Shown here piece by piece: positions 19,431-29,769 of a DNA stretch of 64,000 bases; within the stretch, counting starts at the first letter, position 1, and each line of letters starts with the position of its first letter. The notes under the pieces were generated by a model. That model was not told where the DNA came from and made no database searches. It saw only the letters and a program-made list of their open reading frames with translations. Both the position numbers and the translations under genes were made by a program. Location of the stretch: NCBI RefSeq assembly GCF_006439335.1, contig NZ_SAWY01000019.1:172411-236410 (forward strand). Direction: 5' to 3'. This stretch comes from Litorilituus lipolyticus (GTDB taxonomy: Bacteria > Pseudomonadota > Gammaproteobacteria > Enterobacterales > Alteromonadaceae).

Positions 19431-20690
19431 CTACTTACGCTTCATCGAATCAAAAAATTCATTATTCGTTTTCGTCATAGCTAACTTATCAATCAAGAAC
19501 TCTATTGCGCCTACTTCATCCATCTCATGAACGATCTTACGAAGTATCCACATTTTTTGTAATTCATCTGGTTTAGTGATTAGCTCTTCACGACGAGTAC
19601 CACTGCGATTAATATGAATTGCTGGGAATACGCGTTTTTCTGACACTTTACGCGATAAATGTAATTCCATATTACCAGTACCTTTAAACTCTTCGTAGAT
19701 TACTTCATCCATCTTCGAGCCAGTTTCAATAAGTGCTGTCGCAATAATCGTTAAGCTACCGCCTTCTTCAATGTTACGTGCTGCACCAAAGAAACGCTTT
19801 GGTCTATGCAGTGCGTTAGCATCAACACCACCAGTTAAGATCTTACCAGAAGATGGGATTACCGTATTATATGCACGTGCTAAACGAGTAATTGAATCAA
19901 GAAGGATAATGACGTCTTTCTTATGTTCAACAAGACGCTTCGCTTTCTCTATCACCATTTCAGCAACTTGAACATGTCGACTAGCTGGTTCATCAAATGT
20001 TGACGCAACAACTTCACCTTTTACTAAGCGTTGCATCTCAGTAACTTCTTCTGGGCGCTCGTCAATAAGCAATACCATAAGCTCAGCTTCAGGGTGATTA
20101 TGGGCAATACTTTGAGCAATATTTTGTAGTAATAAGGTTTTACCTGCTTTTGGTGGCGCAACGATTAAGCCACGTTGGCCTTTACCAATAGGAGATGCTA
20201 AGTCTAATACTCGAGCAGTAATATCTTCGGTAGAGCCATTACCACGTTCCATGGTAATACGATCTGTTGGATGAATTGGCGTTAAATTTTCAAATAAAAT
20301 CTTATTGCGAGAATTATCTGGGCGATCAAAGTTAACTTCATTGACTTTTAATAACGCAAAATAGCGTTCGCCATCTTTTGGTGGACGAATTTTACCGTGA
20401 ATCGTATCACCCGTTCGCATACTGAATCGACGAATTTGGCTTGGAGATACATAGATGTCATCAGGCCCAGCTAAGTAAGAAGAATCGGCTGATCTTAAGA
20501 AACCAAACCCATCTTGAAGTATTTCTAATACCCCACCACCAAAAATATCTTCACCTTTTTTAGCATGCGATTTTAAGATGGCAAATATGATGTCTTGTTT
20601 GCGACTGCGAGCAAGGTGTTCTAGCTTCATAGATTCAGCTAAGCTAACTAAGTCGCTTATGGATTTTTCTTTCAGTTCAGTAAGGTTCAT
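19431..20690 (-). CDS. rho: Transcription termination factor Rho
   Basis: Rho is a hexameric RNA-dependent ATPase that ends transcription. The 419 residues equal the E. coli length. The N-terminal RNA-binding domain holds DGFGFLRS and [10 protein letters not shown], and the ATPase part has the P-loop [21 protein letters not shown] and [20 protein letters not shown]. It lies downstream of trxA, which has its own terminator, behind a 220-base leader. Confidence 0.98.
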   Translation of the reverse strand: MNLTELKEKSISDLVSLAESMKLEHLARSRKQDIIFAILKSHAKKGEDIFGGGVLEILQDGFGFLRSADSSYLAGPDDIYVSPSQIRRFSMRTGDTIHGKIRPPKDGERYFALLKVNEVNFDRPDNSRNKILFENLTPIHPTDRITMERGNGSTEDITARVLDLASPIGKGQRGLIVAPPKAGKTLLLQNIAQSIAHNHPEAELMVLLIDERPEEVTEMQRLVKGEVVASTFDEPASRHVQVAEMVIEKAKRLVEHKKDVIILLDSITRLARAYNTVIPSSGKILTGGVDANALHRPKRFFGAARNIEEGGSLTIIATALIETGSKMDEVIYEEFKGTGNMELHLSRKVSEKRVFPAIHINRSGTRREELITKPDELQKMWILRKIVHEMDEVGAIEFLIDKLAMTKTNNEFFDSMKRK

Positions 20691-20905
20691 AGTGGATTTT
20701 CTTAAACTATTTTAAGTGAATATGTTTCGGCGATTGCCAACATCTGTATTGTTAATTTTTTAAAAATTAGAATAGGGGTAGAGATATGTATTTTTTACTC
20801 AGGTTTTAAATTTAGCATTAAATGCTGAAGAGGTAAAGGCAGCATTAAAAATGTAAGCAAATATTTTAATCTTTCGCTTCTCAACAGTACGGTATTTCAT
20901 TATCC
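20691..20905 (-). promoter_or_regulatory. rho 5' leader region
   Basis: About 215 bp between the trxA terminator and the rho ATG hold no convincing gene. A hairpin AATGCTG/CAGCATT (20821-20846) lies some 130 bases before rho, next to another small palindrome, GCATTAAATGC. Rho is autoregulated through its leader in E. coli; that this leader does the same is inference. Confidence 0.4.
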
Positions 20906-20910
20906 GTAAT

Positions 20911-20940
20911 AAAAAAGCCCAACTAAGAAGTTGGGCTTTT
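20911..20940 (-). terminator. trxA terminator
   Basis: GCCCAACT pairs with AGTTGGGC around a 4-base loop. Read on the minus strand the stem is followed by a run of T. Confidence 0.9.
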
Positions 20941-20949
20941 CTTTGAGTG

Positions 20950-21276
20950 CTATAGGTTTTTATCTAAAAACTCTTTTAACTGAGTTTTTGATAAAGCACC
21001 TACTTTAGTATCAACCATTTCGCCATCTTTAAATAATAATAACGTTGGGATACCACGTACACCATACTTTGGTGGTGTACCTGAGTTCTGATCGATGTTT
21101 AGCTTACCAATAGTAACCTTGCCTTCATATTCATCAGCAATGTCATCTAGTACTGGTGCTATCATTTTACATGGGCCACACCATTCAGCCCAAAAATCAA
21201 CTAATACCAAACCTGATGCTTGTAGAACATCTGTTTCAAAACCGTCATCAGTTAGCTGAACAATTTTATCGCTCAT
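20950..21276 (-). CDS. trxA: Thioredoxin 1
   Basis: The 108-residue cytoplasmic thioredoxin has the redox motif WCGPC near residue 33 and the cis-proline segment GIPTLLLF. It reduces disulfides in ribonucleotide reductase and other partners. It lies divergent from rhlB and upstream of rho, the same trio as in E. coli. Confidence 0.98.
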   Translation of the reverse strand: MSDKIVQLTDDGFETDVLQASGLVLVDFWAEWCGPCKMIAPVLDDIADEYEGKVTIGKLNIDQNSGTPPKYGVRGIPTLLLFKDGEMVDTKVGALSKTQLKEFLDKNL

Positions 21277-21442
21277 TTCTTTCTCCGTAACTTATGGCAC
21301 ATGGCCTAAATATTCTTAAATTAACAATAGTATACCCATTAGGATATTTATTGCCTATGTTTTCCAGCGTGTTTTTTAGCTTACTAGCCGATTAATTGGT
21401 TATTAATTAGTTATTAACTAACTAAGATGTTAAGCTAGCGCT

Positions 21443-22714
21443 ATGAAAAAAACACATTTAACTCAAACAAAATTCGCTGACCTAAATCTTGCCCCGCAAG
21501 TAGTGACCGGATTAGAGGCCATGGGCTTCGAATATTGTACGTCTATTCAGGCAAAATCTTTACCTGTACTTGTCCAAGGCACTGATATTGCTGGCCAAGC
21601 ACAAACAGGTGAAGGCAAAACAATTGCTTTTTTAGCCGCCACTTTCCATCAATTATTACAAAAAGAAGCACCTAATCATAATCAACCTCGTGCTTTGATC
21701 ATGGCACCTACACGTGAATTAGCTATTCAAATTCATCGTGATGCGCTAGAAATGGCTAAAAGCACAGGCTTACGCCTTGGTATTGTATATGGGGGCGAAG
21801 GTTATGAAAGTCAACGTCTAGAATTAGAACAAGGTGTAGATATTCTTATTGGCACTTGTGGTCGACTCATAGACTACATGAAACAAGGCGTTTATAACTT
21901 AAAAAATATTGAAGTCATTGTGCTCGATGAAGCAGATCGCATGTTCGATTTAGGCTTTATTAAAGACATTCGTTATATGTTCAATAAAATGCCACCAGCC
22001 ACTGAACGTTTAAGCATGTTGTTCTCAGCAACATTGTCATTCCGCGTTAAAGAGCTTGCTTTTGAGCACATGAATGAACCAACCAGTGTTGAAGTAGAGC
22101 CTGAACAAAAAACCAATACACGTATCACTGAAGAACTTTTCTATCCTTCAAACGAAGATAAAATGGCACTTTTACAAACCTTGATTGAAGAAGAGTGGCC
22201 TGAAAAAGCAATTATTTTTGCTAATACTAAACATACTTGTGAAAAGTTATATGATCACCTAATCGCCGATAAAATTCGTGTTGGCCTATTAACCGGTGAT
22301 GTTGCCCAGAAAAAGCGTTTAAAAATACTAGAACAGTTCACCGAAGGCCATTTAGATATTTTGGTGGCTACAGATGTTGCTGCCCGAGGTCTACATATCC
22401 CAGCGGTTACTCATGTATTCAATTACGATTTACCGGATGATTGTGAAGATTATGTACACCGAATTGGTCGTACTGGTCGTGCAGGTGCAACAGGTCATGC
22501 CATAAGCTTAGCTTGTGAAGGTTATGTATTTAATTTGCCTGCCATTGAACAATATATTGAGCACCCTCTTCCTGTAAGTAAATACGATCATGACGCTTTA
22601 CTCACTGATTTACCAAAACCTAAGCCAAGACAGCGTCGTCATAGACCAAATGGCCAACGAGGCGGTAACCAAAATAGAAGAAGCGGTAGTAATCATCGAC
22701 CTCGACATAACTAA
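21443..22714 (+). CDS. rhlB: DEAD-box RNA helicase RhlB
   Basis: The 423-residue helicase shows the Q motif, AQTGEGKT (motif I), [21 protein letters not shown] (motif II), SATLS and [10 protein letters not shown] (motif VI). The Arg-rich C-terminal tail is typical of RhlB, the helicase that unwinds structured RNA for the RNase E degradosome. Motif I is AQTGEGKT, the variant typical of RhlB. Placement opposite trxA supports it. Confidence 0.95.
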   Translation: MKKTHLTQTKFADLNLAPQVVTGLEAMGFEYCTSIQAKSLPVLVQGTDIAGQAQTGEGKTIAFLAATFHQLLQKEAPNHNQPRALIMAPTRELAIQIHRDALEMAKSTGLRLGIVYGGEGYESQRLELEQGVDILIGTCGRLIDYMKQGVYNLKNIEVIVLDEADRMFDLGFIKDIRYMFNKMPPATERLSMLFSATLSFRVKELAFEHMNEPTSVEVEPEQKTNTRITEELFYPSNEDKMALLQTLIEEEWPEKAIIFANTKHTCEKLYDHLIADKIRVGLLTGDVAQKKRLKILEQFTEGHLDILVATDVAARGLHIPAVTHVFNYDLPDDCEDYVHRIGRTGRAGATGHAISLACEGYVFNLPAIEQYIEHPLPVSKYDHDALLTDLPKPKPRQRRHRPNGQRGGNQNRRSGSNHRPRHN

Positions 22715-22747
22715 GTCCTTATAGAGTAACGGTAATAGGTAAAAGCA

Positions 22748-23713
22748 GTGACTGTAGATAGTAATATTCCACAATACGGTGATGATCATTATGCTGTGGT
22801 TGATTTAGGCTCTAATAGCTTTCATTTACTTATTACCCAACTCATTAATGATGAAGTTTATATTGTTAATAAAGTTAAACAGAAGGTACGTTTAGCTTCA
22901 GGTCTAGATCATCAAAATTTTTTAAACCAAGAAGCAATAAATCGTGGGCTTAAATGCCTCAGTTTATTTGCTAAACATTTAGCCAGCATTCCAAAAGACA
23001 ATATTAAAATTGTTGCAACCGCGACATTACGAATAGCCACTAATGCTGAAGACTTCTTGCAGACAGCTAATAACATTTTGCCTTTACCTATAAATATACT
23101 TTCTGGCATTCAGGAAGCTCATACTATTTATGCTGGCGCATCTTGTACAAGTGCTGCGGGCTGCTCTTTAGACAATCGTTTAGTGCTAGATATTGGCGGT
23201 GCAAGTACAGAACTAATTGTCGGTAAAGGATGTTCTGCAACACAGGCTGTAAGCCTTAATATTGGCTGTGTTAGTTACAAAAGCCATCACTTCAGCGATA
23301 ATTTACTCAACGAAGAAAACTTCAGTAAGGCTATTGCCGCAGCATCATTTGAAATTAATACTGTTGCTCAATTATATATTCAACAAGGTTGGCAAATTGC
23401 CATGGGTAGCTCAGGTACCATGCAGGCTTTAGTTGAAATATTATCTCACCAGAACAAAGAACCCGTTATTTCCTTAAGCGTTCTTGAAGACGTTAAAAAC
23501 CAATTGTTAGGTTGTCAGCAGATGGATAAAATTTCGATTGCGGGTTTAAGAGCTGACAGAATACCGGTATTAGCCAGTGGTTTGAGTATTTTAATTGCCC
23601 TATTTAATTGCCTCAACATTACAGAATTAGTTCTCTCTACAGGCGCTTTACGTGAAGGCTTGCTGTTCTCTATTCTACCTGAAAGGCATTCGTTAACGTT
23701 GCTTAAAAAATAA
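22748..23713 (+). CDS. gppA: Short Ppx/GppA-family phosphatase
   Basis: At 321 residues this is the catalytic ASKHA half only: VVDLGSNSFHLLI phosphate-binding motif near residue 18, NILSGIQEAHTIYAGA, and VLDIGGASTELIVG. The family hydrolyses the gamma phosphate of pppGpp and/or polyphosphate. E. coli GppA is about 494 residues with a C-terminal HD-like domain, which is lacking here with no sign of a frameshift. The position after rhlB is that of gppA in E. coli. The start is GTG. Substrate preference cannot be read. Confidence 0.8.
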   Translation: MTVDSNIPQYGDDHYAVVDLGSNSFHLLITQLINDEVYIVNKVKQKVRLASGLDHQNFLNQEAINRGLKCLSLFAKHLASIPKDNIKIVATATLRIATNAEDFLQTANNILPLPINILSGIQEAHTIYAGASCTSAAGCSLDNRLVLDIGGASTELIVGKGCSATQAVSLNIGCVSYKSHHFSDNLLNEENFSKAIAAASFEINTVAQLYIQQGWQIAMGSSGTMQALVEILSHQNKEPVISLSVLEDVKNQLLGCQQMDKISIAGLRADRIPVLASGLSILIALFNCLNITELVLSTGALREGLLFSILPERHSLTLLKK

Positions 23714-24007
23714 CTTTCTAAAGTAGAATAATGCAACGGGTATTTCTAATAACGCATAACTAAGCAAGGTAAACCAAAACCAATTCACCTCAATAATCAA
23801 CAAGTTAAATGTCTGTCCTGTTCCCCAGTACTTATAACCCACAATGACTAATGCCAGACATGATGCCAAGGTATCTAACCAAGCCACTTTATTCATATTC
23901 AGGCCTGCCACTTTAGGATATACCGAAAAGTACGCAACAAAAATAATTACAATATTTAATAAAACAACGGCTAACTCTACATCAAAATTCACTAGCAATA
24001 CCTTCAA
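23693..24007 (-). CDS. Small membrane protein, unknown function
   Basis: This 104-residue protein has three hydrophobic segments (about 8-30, 44-58, 73-98) and ends in a basic FRKLFFKQR tail. I do not recognise a family. Its last 21 bases overlap the end of the convergent gppA gene. It lies 35 bp downstream of the TetR gene and may be cotranscribed with it. Confidence 0.65.
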   Translation of the reverse strand: MKVLLVNFDVELAVVLLNIVIIFVAYFSVYPKVAGLNMNKVAWLDTLASCLALVIVGYKYWGTGQTFNLLIIEVNWFWFTLLSYALLEIPVALFYFRKLFFKQR

Positions 24008-24042
24008 TTAATCTATTTGCCACAAACACTACCAAGCTAACA

Positions 24043-24600
24043 TTAATCGCATTTATTAGCTGAATCTTTTACTGCATTTTGACATGCTCTTAAAACTTCT
24101 GATCTCAATTCAGCATTTTCTAATGCACGTGCAATAGCCAGTCCTCCTATCATCAATACTGTATTTTGTATTGCCAACGCACGGTTCTGGGTTACATGTT
24201 GAGCTTGTTGAATGAATTTTTCAAAAATCTCTGTATAGGTTGCCTTAACTTTTTCATCTTGCTGATTGATATCAGAAACTAGAAAAGCTAGTGGGCACGC
24301 TTGCTCAGATATATCATTTAAGTGCTGAGCGCTTAGGTAGTTGCGTGCAAGCTCCTTTATATCATTTCGTGTTCCTGTCGATATTCGCTGTTGTGCTAGC
24401 AGCGAAGCTTTGGCAAGTGCTTGAGCATACAATTCACTTTTAGACGCAAAGTGACTATAAAAGGCTCCTCGTGTCATCTCTGCTTTTTCCATCACTTGAT
24501 CAATAGAAACTTGCTCAAAACCATGATGGGTAAATAACATCGCTGCACTTTGCAAAATTTTATCTTTAGATTGCGCTTTATGTTCTTTATTCCATGCCAT
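24043..24600 (-). CDS. TetR-family transcriptional regulator
   Basis: The 185-residue protein has the TetR helix-turn-helix at about 12-58 (KDKILQSAAMLFTHHGFEQVSIDQVMEKAEMTRGAFYSHFASKSELY), with a divergent ligand-binding C-terminal half. It is divergent from a glutathione S-transferase gene, and the intergenic region holds a strong palindrome. It probably represses both genes, as is common for divergent TetR pairs; the inducer is unknown. Confidence 0.92.
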   Translation of the reverse strand: MAWNKEHKAQSKDKILQSAAMLFTHHGFEQVSIDQVMEKAEMTRGAFYSHFASKSELYAQALAKASLLAQQRISTGTRNDIKELARNYLSAQHLNDISEQACPLAFLVSDINQQDEKVKATYTEIFEKFIQQAQHVTQNRALAIQNTVLMIGGLAIARALENAELRSEVLRACQNAVKDSANKCD

Positions 24601-24621
24601 GTCATTATCTCACTACAAAAA

Positions 24622-24677
24622 TTAGATTATTTCACAAAACTAAAATATGTTCTTGAACATATTTTAAAGTAATCTAA
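24622..24677. promoter_or_regulatory. Operator-like nested palindromes between TetR and GST genes
   Basis: The inner palindrome has 11-bp perfect arms (AAAATATGTTC, 24642-24652; GAACATATTTT, 24655-24665) with a 2-base centre. An outer 8-bp pair, TTAGATTA (24622-24629) and TAATCTAA (24670-24677), encloses it off-centre. The position between divergent genes fits the TetR operator. Confidence 0.7.
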
Positions 24678-24719
24678 ATTGAAAGCTATCTCATTGATGC
24701 ATAAATTATAGGATTAGTT

Positions 24720-25376
24720 ATGTCAAAAAAGGTATTACAAGTATACGGACCAAGTTTCTCTAACTTTGTTCGCAGCGTTGCTTTGGTATGTGAAGAAAAG
24801 AATTTACTCTATAAAACAGGTTTTGAAGTACACGGAGAAAAGGTAGATTACAAAAGTGAGCAACACTTAAAATTACACCCTTTTGGTAAGTTGCCAGTGT
24901 TAATCCATAACGATTTGATGATTCCTGAAACCGCAAGTATTTGCCGTTACATCGATGTAAATTTCGAAGGCCCGCAACTTCAACCAGCTAGCGCAGAAGA
25001 CAAGGCTTCACATGATGCATTATGTGCCATCATCTCTATCGACATTGATAAAGCCATTATAAGAGATTACATGCTTGAATTTGTTTTCCCAAAAGGGGAA
25101 AACTCAACCCCTAGAATGGAAGAGATCGAAAAAGCAAAACCCAAGGCGATTGAAGCTCTTGCTGTCCTCTCTCAAGAGCTTAAACAAAGAAGGCTGCTGG
25201 GTTCTGAGCAGCTTTGTATTGCCGATGCCTTAATCGCTCCTATGATCCATTACCTATCATGTTTACCTAGGCCTTATAACTTACTTAGCCAGTTTCCTGA
25301 AATTGAAGCCTATTTAACGCATTTGATGAAGCATCCTTCATGTCAGAAGGTTCTTACTGCAAAAGACCTTATGTAA
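24720..25376 (+). CDS. Glutathione S-transferase family protein
   Basis: The 218-residue protein has a thioredoxin-fold N-terminal domain (about 1-80) with the cis-proline GKLPVL and the glutathione gamma-glutamyl site ETASICRYI, followed by the all-helical C-terminal domain (ADALIAPMIHYLS). It conjugates or reduces with glutathione; the substrate is unknown. The divergent TetR suggests induction by a small molecule. Confidence 0.9.
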   Translation: MSKKVLQVYGPSFSNFVRSVALVCEEKNLLYKTGFEVHGEKVDYKSEQHLKLHPFGKLPVLIHNDLMIPETASICRYIDVNFEGPQLQPASAEDKASHDALCAIISIDIDKAIIRDYMLEFVFPKGENSTPRMEEIEKAKPKAIEALAVLSQELKQRRLLGSEQLCIADALIAPMIHYLSCLPRPYNLLSQFPEIEAYLTHLMKHPSCQKVLTAKDLM

Positions 25377-25390
25377 CACTGAAATTATCA

Positions 25391-25415
25391 AAAAAGGGAG
25401 CATATAGCTCCCTTT
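25391..25415. terminator. Terminator between GST gene and hemB
   Basis: GGGAG and CTCCC form a stem with an AT-rich loop, with A-run before and T-rich sequence after; it serves the converging GST and hemB genes. Confidence 0.75.
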
Positions 25416-25440
25416 GTTACTTTTAGATATAGAAAATCGC

Positions 25441-26481
<1,041 letters not shown>

Positions 26482-26499
26482 CTATTTTCCTAAAGTGCG

Positions 26500-28395
26500 T
26501 TATGTTACGTCTTGTTGATTAATATCTTCATCAACAAGTTTATGTTCTTGAGTTTGATTTCGACCACTGCGCTTCGCTGTATATAAGGCTTTATCTGCAC
26601 CAGCAAAAATATGCTCTGGCTGAGCATCAGCTTGCTGCTGATAAGTACAAACACCACAACTGATGGTGATTGGTATTTCTAACTCTTGATACAAAAAAGC
26701 ACGTCTAGCAATATTTTCTCGAAGACTTTCCGCCAAAGTAAATGCACCTTGGCTATCTGTTTCCGGTAATATCAAACAAAACTCTTCGCCACCATAACGA
26801 AAAGCAAGATCTGAATTGCGTTTTAAACACTGTTTAATATGACCACTCAACCATACCAAACATTGATCTCCAGCTAAATGGCCGTAATCATCATTTACTC
26901 GCTTGAAGTGATCTATATCAATTACCACAAGACTAAGTGGTGTCAAATTACGCTTACTTCGACGGTATTCTGCCAAAATTTTCTGATCGTAAAATCGACG
27001 ATTGTGTAGCCCCGTTAACTCATCAATAATATTTTTTCGTTCTAACTCTTGGTTAACTTCTTCAAGCTCTTGTAAAGCAATATTAAGCTCTAATGTTCGC
27101 TCTTGAACTCTCTGTTCTAACTCTTCTTGATTCTCTTGTTGCAATGTCAATAATTGCTCTTGAGTACTTTCAGAAAGCTTTGCATTTTCTAAGGCTTCTT
27201 TTTGCGCTATTTCTTTATCTTGTACTTGGTAAAAGTATTGGCGGCTTAAAATAAAAGTTAGCAAAAAGGCATCAATCCAAAATATCGTAATATAAATTGC
27301 CGCTTTATAGGGAGCGATACCAATATCCACCCAGTTAGTTGCAATAATAATGACAATCATAGACATCAACTTAACAACCATTATGGTGCTAAATAACAAC
27401 GCTAGACGTTGACGTAAACGATATAAATAAAAGCCAATGGCGGCGAGAAAGATGATCGTTAAGCTGTGCAATATCATTATTGCACTCACATCAATATAAA
27501 CAGGTGTAAATAAACTCATTGGTAGAAATGCTGCAAATAACCAAGTAATCCACTGAATAAGGCGATGTAACCGCTCATTGATTTGCTTTAATTTAAAAAC
27601 TTTGGCAGTGAATAACAACAATGCAATGGTTGATGCCGCGACAAAAATCGGTACTTCTATGCCTTTTAATGCATTATATTGAGGCAATAAGTAGTAAAGA
27701 TTTAAGCCTAAAATAGCACTTAATGTACAGGTACGACATAGCAAATAAGCAAACAATAATAATACCGTATTTTTGCGTATTGCAAGGTACAGTAAAAGCA
27801 TCGCAAATGTTAAACAAAATAACCCACCTAGACCTAAGCCCAATCTAAAGCTTGCTTCGCTACTATTTTCAATAAAACCAGATTGATTATATAAGACCAG
27901 TGAGCTTCGTAAGTGGCTAGTACTTTTGATGCAGAGTATAACTTTAATCTTGTCTTTAGCAGGTAGGCTAAGCGAGACCTTTAAAGTGTTATTGCCTTCT
28001 AACTCAAAGGGCATAAACTCTAATTCATTGTTATCATTTAAAAATAATATCTCTGCACTGGAAATTCTAATTTGATTCTTTAAGGTAATATACGCCAGCT
28101 GGCGTTCAAGAGAGTCATTGTCAACTTGAAACGCGATTAAGTTAAACCCTGGCTGGTAGGCCAAGTCCCCTTTCGACGCTTTTACCAATGGCCATTGACT
28201 CTTCCCTGCAAAGAAATCTGCAATGATTGTTTTATTCTTTTGCGCCATCGCGTGATAGTGAACTTTAGCAATGCCTTGTTGTGATTGACTTAATGAATAA
28301 CTGGGGATGTCAGGTAGGCTTTGCTCTGCCCTAACCCAAGAGGTGGACATAAAGCAGATAACGAGTATAAATAATACTCTACCTAGGTAGGACAT
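26500..28395 (-). CDS. Membrane diguanylate cyclase, 7TMR-DISM sensor with GGDEF
   Basis: The 631-residue protein has a signal peptide (1-23), a periplasmic sensory domain (about 24-175) of 7TMR-DISM extracellular type, seven membrane helices (about 180-390), a coiled coil (about 395-450) and a GGDEF domain. GGEEF is at 535-539 with the RxxD inhibition site (RNSD, 526-529) intact, so it should make cyclic di-GMP under feedback control. Its start overlaps the tatD end by 13 bases, so it is inserted in the tatD-hemB unit. The ligand is unknown. Confidence 0.9.
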   Translation of the reverse strand: MSYLGRVLFILVICFMSTSWVRAEQSLPDIPSYSLSQSQQGIAKVHYHAMAQKNKTIIADFFAGKSQWPLVKASKGDLAYQPGFNLIAFQVDNDSLERQLAYITLKNQIRISSAEILFLNDNNELEFMPFELEGNNTLKVSLSLPAKDKIKVILCIKSTSHLRSSLVLYNQSGFIENSSEASFRLGLGLGGLFCLTFAMLLLYLAIRKNTVLLLFAYLLCRTCTLSAILGLNLYYLLPQYNALKGIEVPIFVAASTIALLLFTAKVFKLKQINERLHRLIQWITWLFAAFLPMSLFTPVYIDVSAIMILHSLTIIFLAAIGFYLYRLRQRLALLFSTIMVVKLMSMIVIIIATNWVDIGIAPYKAAIYITIFWIDAFLLTFILSRQYFYQVQDKEIAQKEALENAKLSESTQEQLLTLQQENQEELEQRVQERTLELNIALQELEEVNQELERKNIIDELTGLHNRRFYDQKILAEYRRSKRNLTPLSLVVIDIDHFKRVNDDYGHLAGDQCLVWLSGHIKQCLKRNSDLAFRYGGEEFCLILPETDSQGAFTLAESLRENIARRAFLYQELEIPITISCGVCTYQQQADAQPEHIFAGADKALYTAKRSGRNQTQEHKLVDEDINQQDVT

Positions 28396-29183
28396 AGCCC
28401 AAACACCCTACGCGCATTATTGGTGGTACATTTTTCAATTTCATCAATTTCTTTACCTGTTATTGATGCAATTTCAGCAAGAATATAACTTAAATAGCAA
28501 GGTTCATTCCTACTGCTCTTAGGCCGGGGTCTAATAGTTCTTGGCGTTAGGTAAGGGGCATCTGTTTCAATCAGTAAACGATTCAGAGGGATTAAATTAA
28601 CAATATCTCGTAAACTTTGACCTCGACGCTCATCACATAACCAACCGGTAATACCTACATACATATCAGCTGCGATACACTGCTCTAACTCATCTTTAGT
28701 GCCAGTAAAGCAATGTGAAACCATAGCAGGTAAACGATTAATATATGGCTTTAATATAGCAAACCAAGGTTCAAATGCATCTCGTTGATGCAAAAATAAT
28801 GGCATTGAAAGCTTATGTGCCAACTGAACTTGTTGTTGGAAAACCACTTGCTGCTGCTCAGGGGTTGAAAAATTTCGATTAAAATCTAATCCACACTCTC
28901 CAATGGCTTTAACATATTTAGACTGGGCAAGTTGTTCTAACTCATCAAGATAATTACCAGAGACATGATCCGCATCATGAGGATGAACCCCAGCAGTACA
29001 AGAGAGAAATCGAGGGAAGCTTGCTTGATACTCCTGACATAAAGCCAATGCTTTTTGGCTTTCGGTTACACTAGTACCAGTGATAACAAGATGATTGATG
29101 TTAGCTTGCTGGGCACGTAATAGTACCTCTTTGCGATCTTTGTCAAAACGCTGATTGGTTAAATTGACGCCAACATCAATCAA
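28383..29183 (-). CDS. tatD: TatD-family metal-dependent hydrolase/DNase
   Basis: The 266-residue TIM-barrel hydrolase follows E. coli TatD closely: IDVGVNLTN at the N terminus, TAGVHPHD, IGECGLDFNRNFS, VSHCFTGT and IETDAPYL. In E. coli TatD has nuclease activity and is not needed for Tat export. The start is TTG; an upstream GAG-rich sequence is the only RBS seen. It overlaps the following cyclase gene. Confidence 0.93.
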   Translation of the reverse strand: MIDVGVNLTNQRFDKDRKEVLLRAQQANINHLVITGTSVTESQKALALCQEYQASFPRFLSCTAGVHPHDADHVSGNYLDELEQLAQSKYVKAIGECGLDFNRNFSTPEQQQVVFQQQVQLAHKLSMPLFLHQRDAFEPWFAILKPYINRLPAMVSHCFTGTKDELEQCIAADMYVGITGWLCDERRGQSLRDIVNLIPLNRLLIETDAPYLTPRTIRPRPKSSRNEPCYLSYILAEIASITGKEIDEIEKCTTNNARRVFGLCPT

Positions 29184-29194
29184 AATGGGACTCG

Positions 29195-29764
29195 CTATTT
29201 AACTCGCCTAACGCGAATACGTTTATTTTCATCAACCTTTTTCAAGTAAATGGCGTTTAAGGCACCTGTTTCAAGTAGGATTTCTTGTCCTTCTTCTAAT
29301 CTAAGCTTGCCACTATCTTTTTGTTGCCAAACTTGCCCGTTGTCTAAAGCGATTTTTAATTGTCCACGCATTAACTTAGTTACTTTAGTAACTGTTGCCG
29401 TTATTTCGGTAACTTCTTCAGCTTTTTCTTCTGCTGTTTTTTCTAAATGAGCTTTAGCAAAATTATCTTCATTTCGTATTGGCTTAGTGGCACTAGCTTC
29501 TGATTTAACCACAGGCTTTGGCTTACTCACTGGCGCTATAATTTCTTCTGGCTTTGCTGGTTGAATATGCTTTTTAGGAGCTTGTTTTGCTGAAACTTTT
29601 AGTTGAGAGGCAAGACGATCAAAACAATTAAGGCGAGCAAAATTATCTAACTCTTGAGCACATTGCTTTACCGACGTTGCTAGTTTTTGTTCATCTGCTG
29701 CATACACGATAGATACAGAACTACTAAGCACTATTGCACTTATTAGTAGATTAATCTTTTTCAT
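29195..29764 (-). CDS. Periplasmic protein of unknown function in the tat operon
   Basis: The 189-residue protein has a cleavable signal (cleavage likely after VYA, residue 22). A small helical segment with two cysteines (CAQELDNFARLNCFDRLA) follows, then a Pro/Lys/Glu-rich linker (about 65-115) and a C-terminal beta-like domain ending in basic RIRVRRVK. The Cys pair could form a disulfide. I do not recognise the family; the CxxELDxxxRLxCFDxLA pattern resembles VasI-like secreted proteins only at that segment. It is 5 bp after tatC and 11 bp before tatD. Confidence 0.75.
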   Translation of the reverse strand: MKKINLLISAIVLSSSVSIVYAADEQKLATSVKQCAQELDNFARLNCFDRLASQLKVSAKQAPKKHIQPAKPEEIIAPVSKPKPVVKSEASATKPIRNEDNFAKAHLEKTAEEKAEEVTEITATVTKVTKLMRGQLKIALDNGQVWQQKDSGKLRLEEGQEILLETGALNAIYLKKVDENKRIRVRRVK

Positions 29765-29769
29765 TATTA

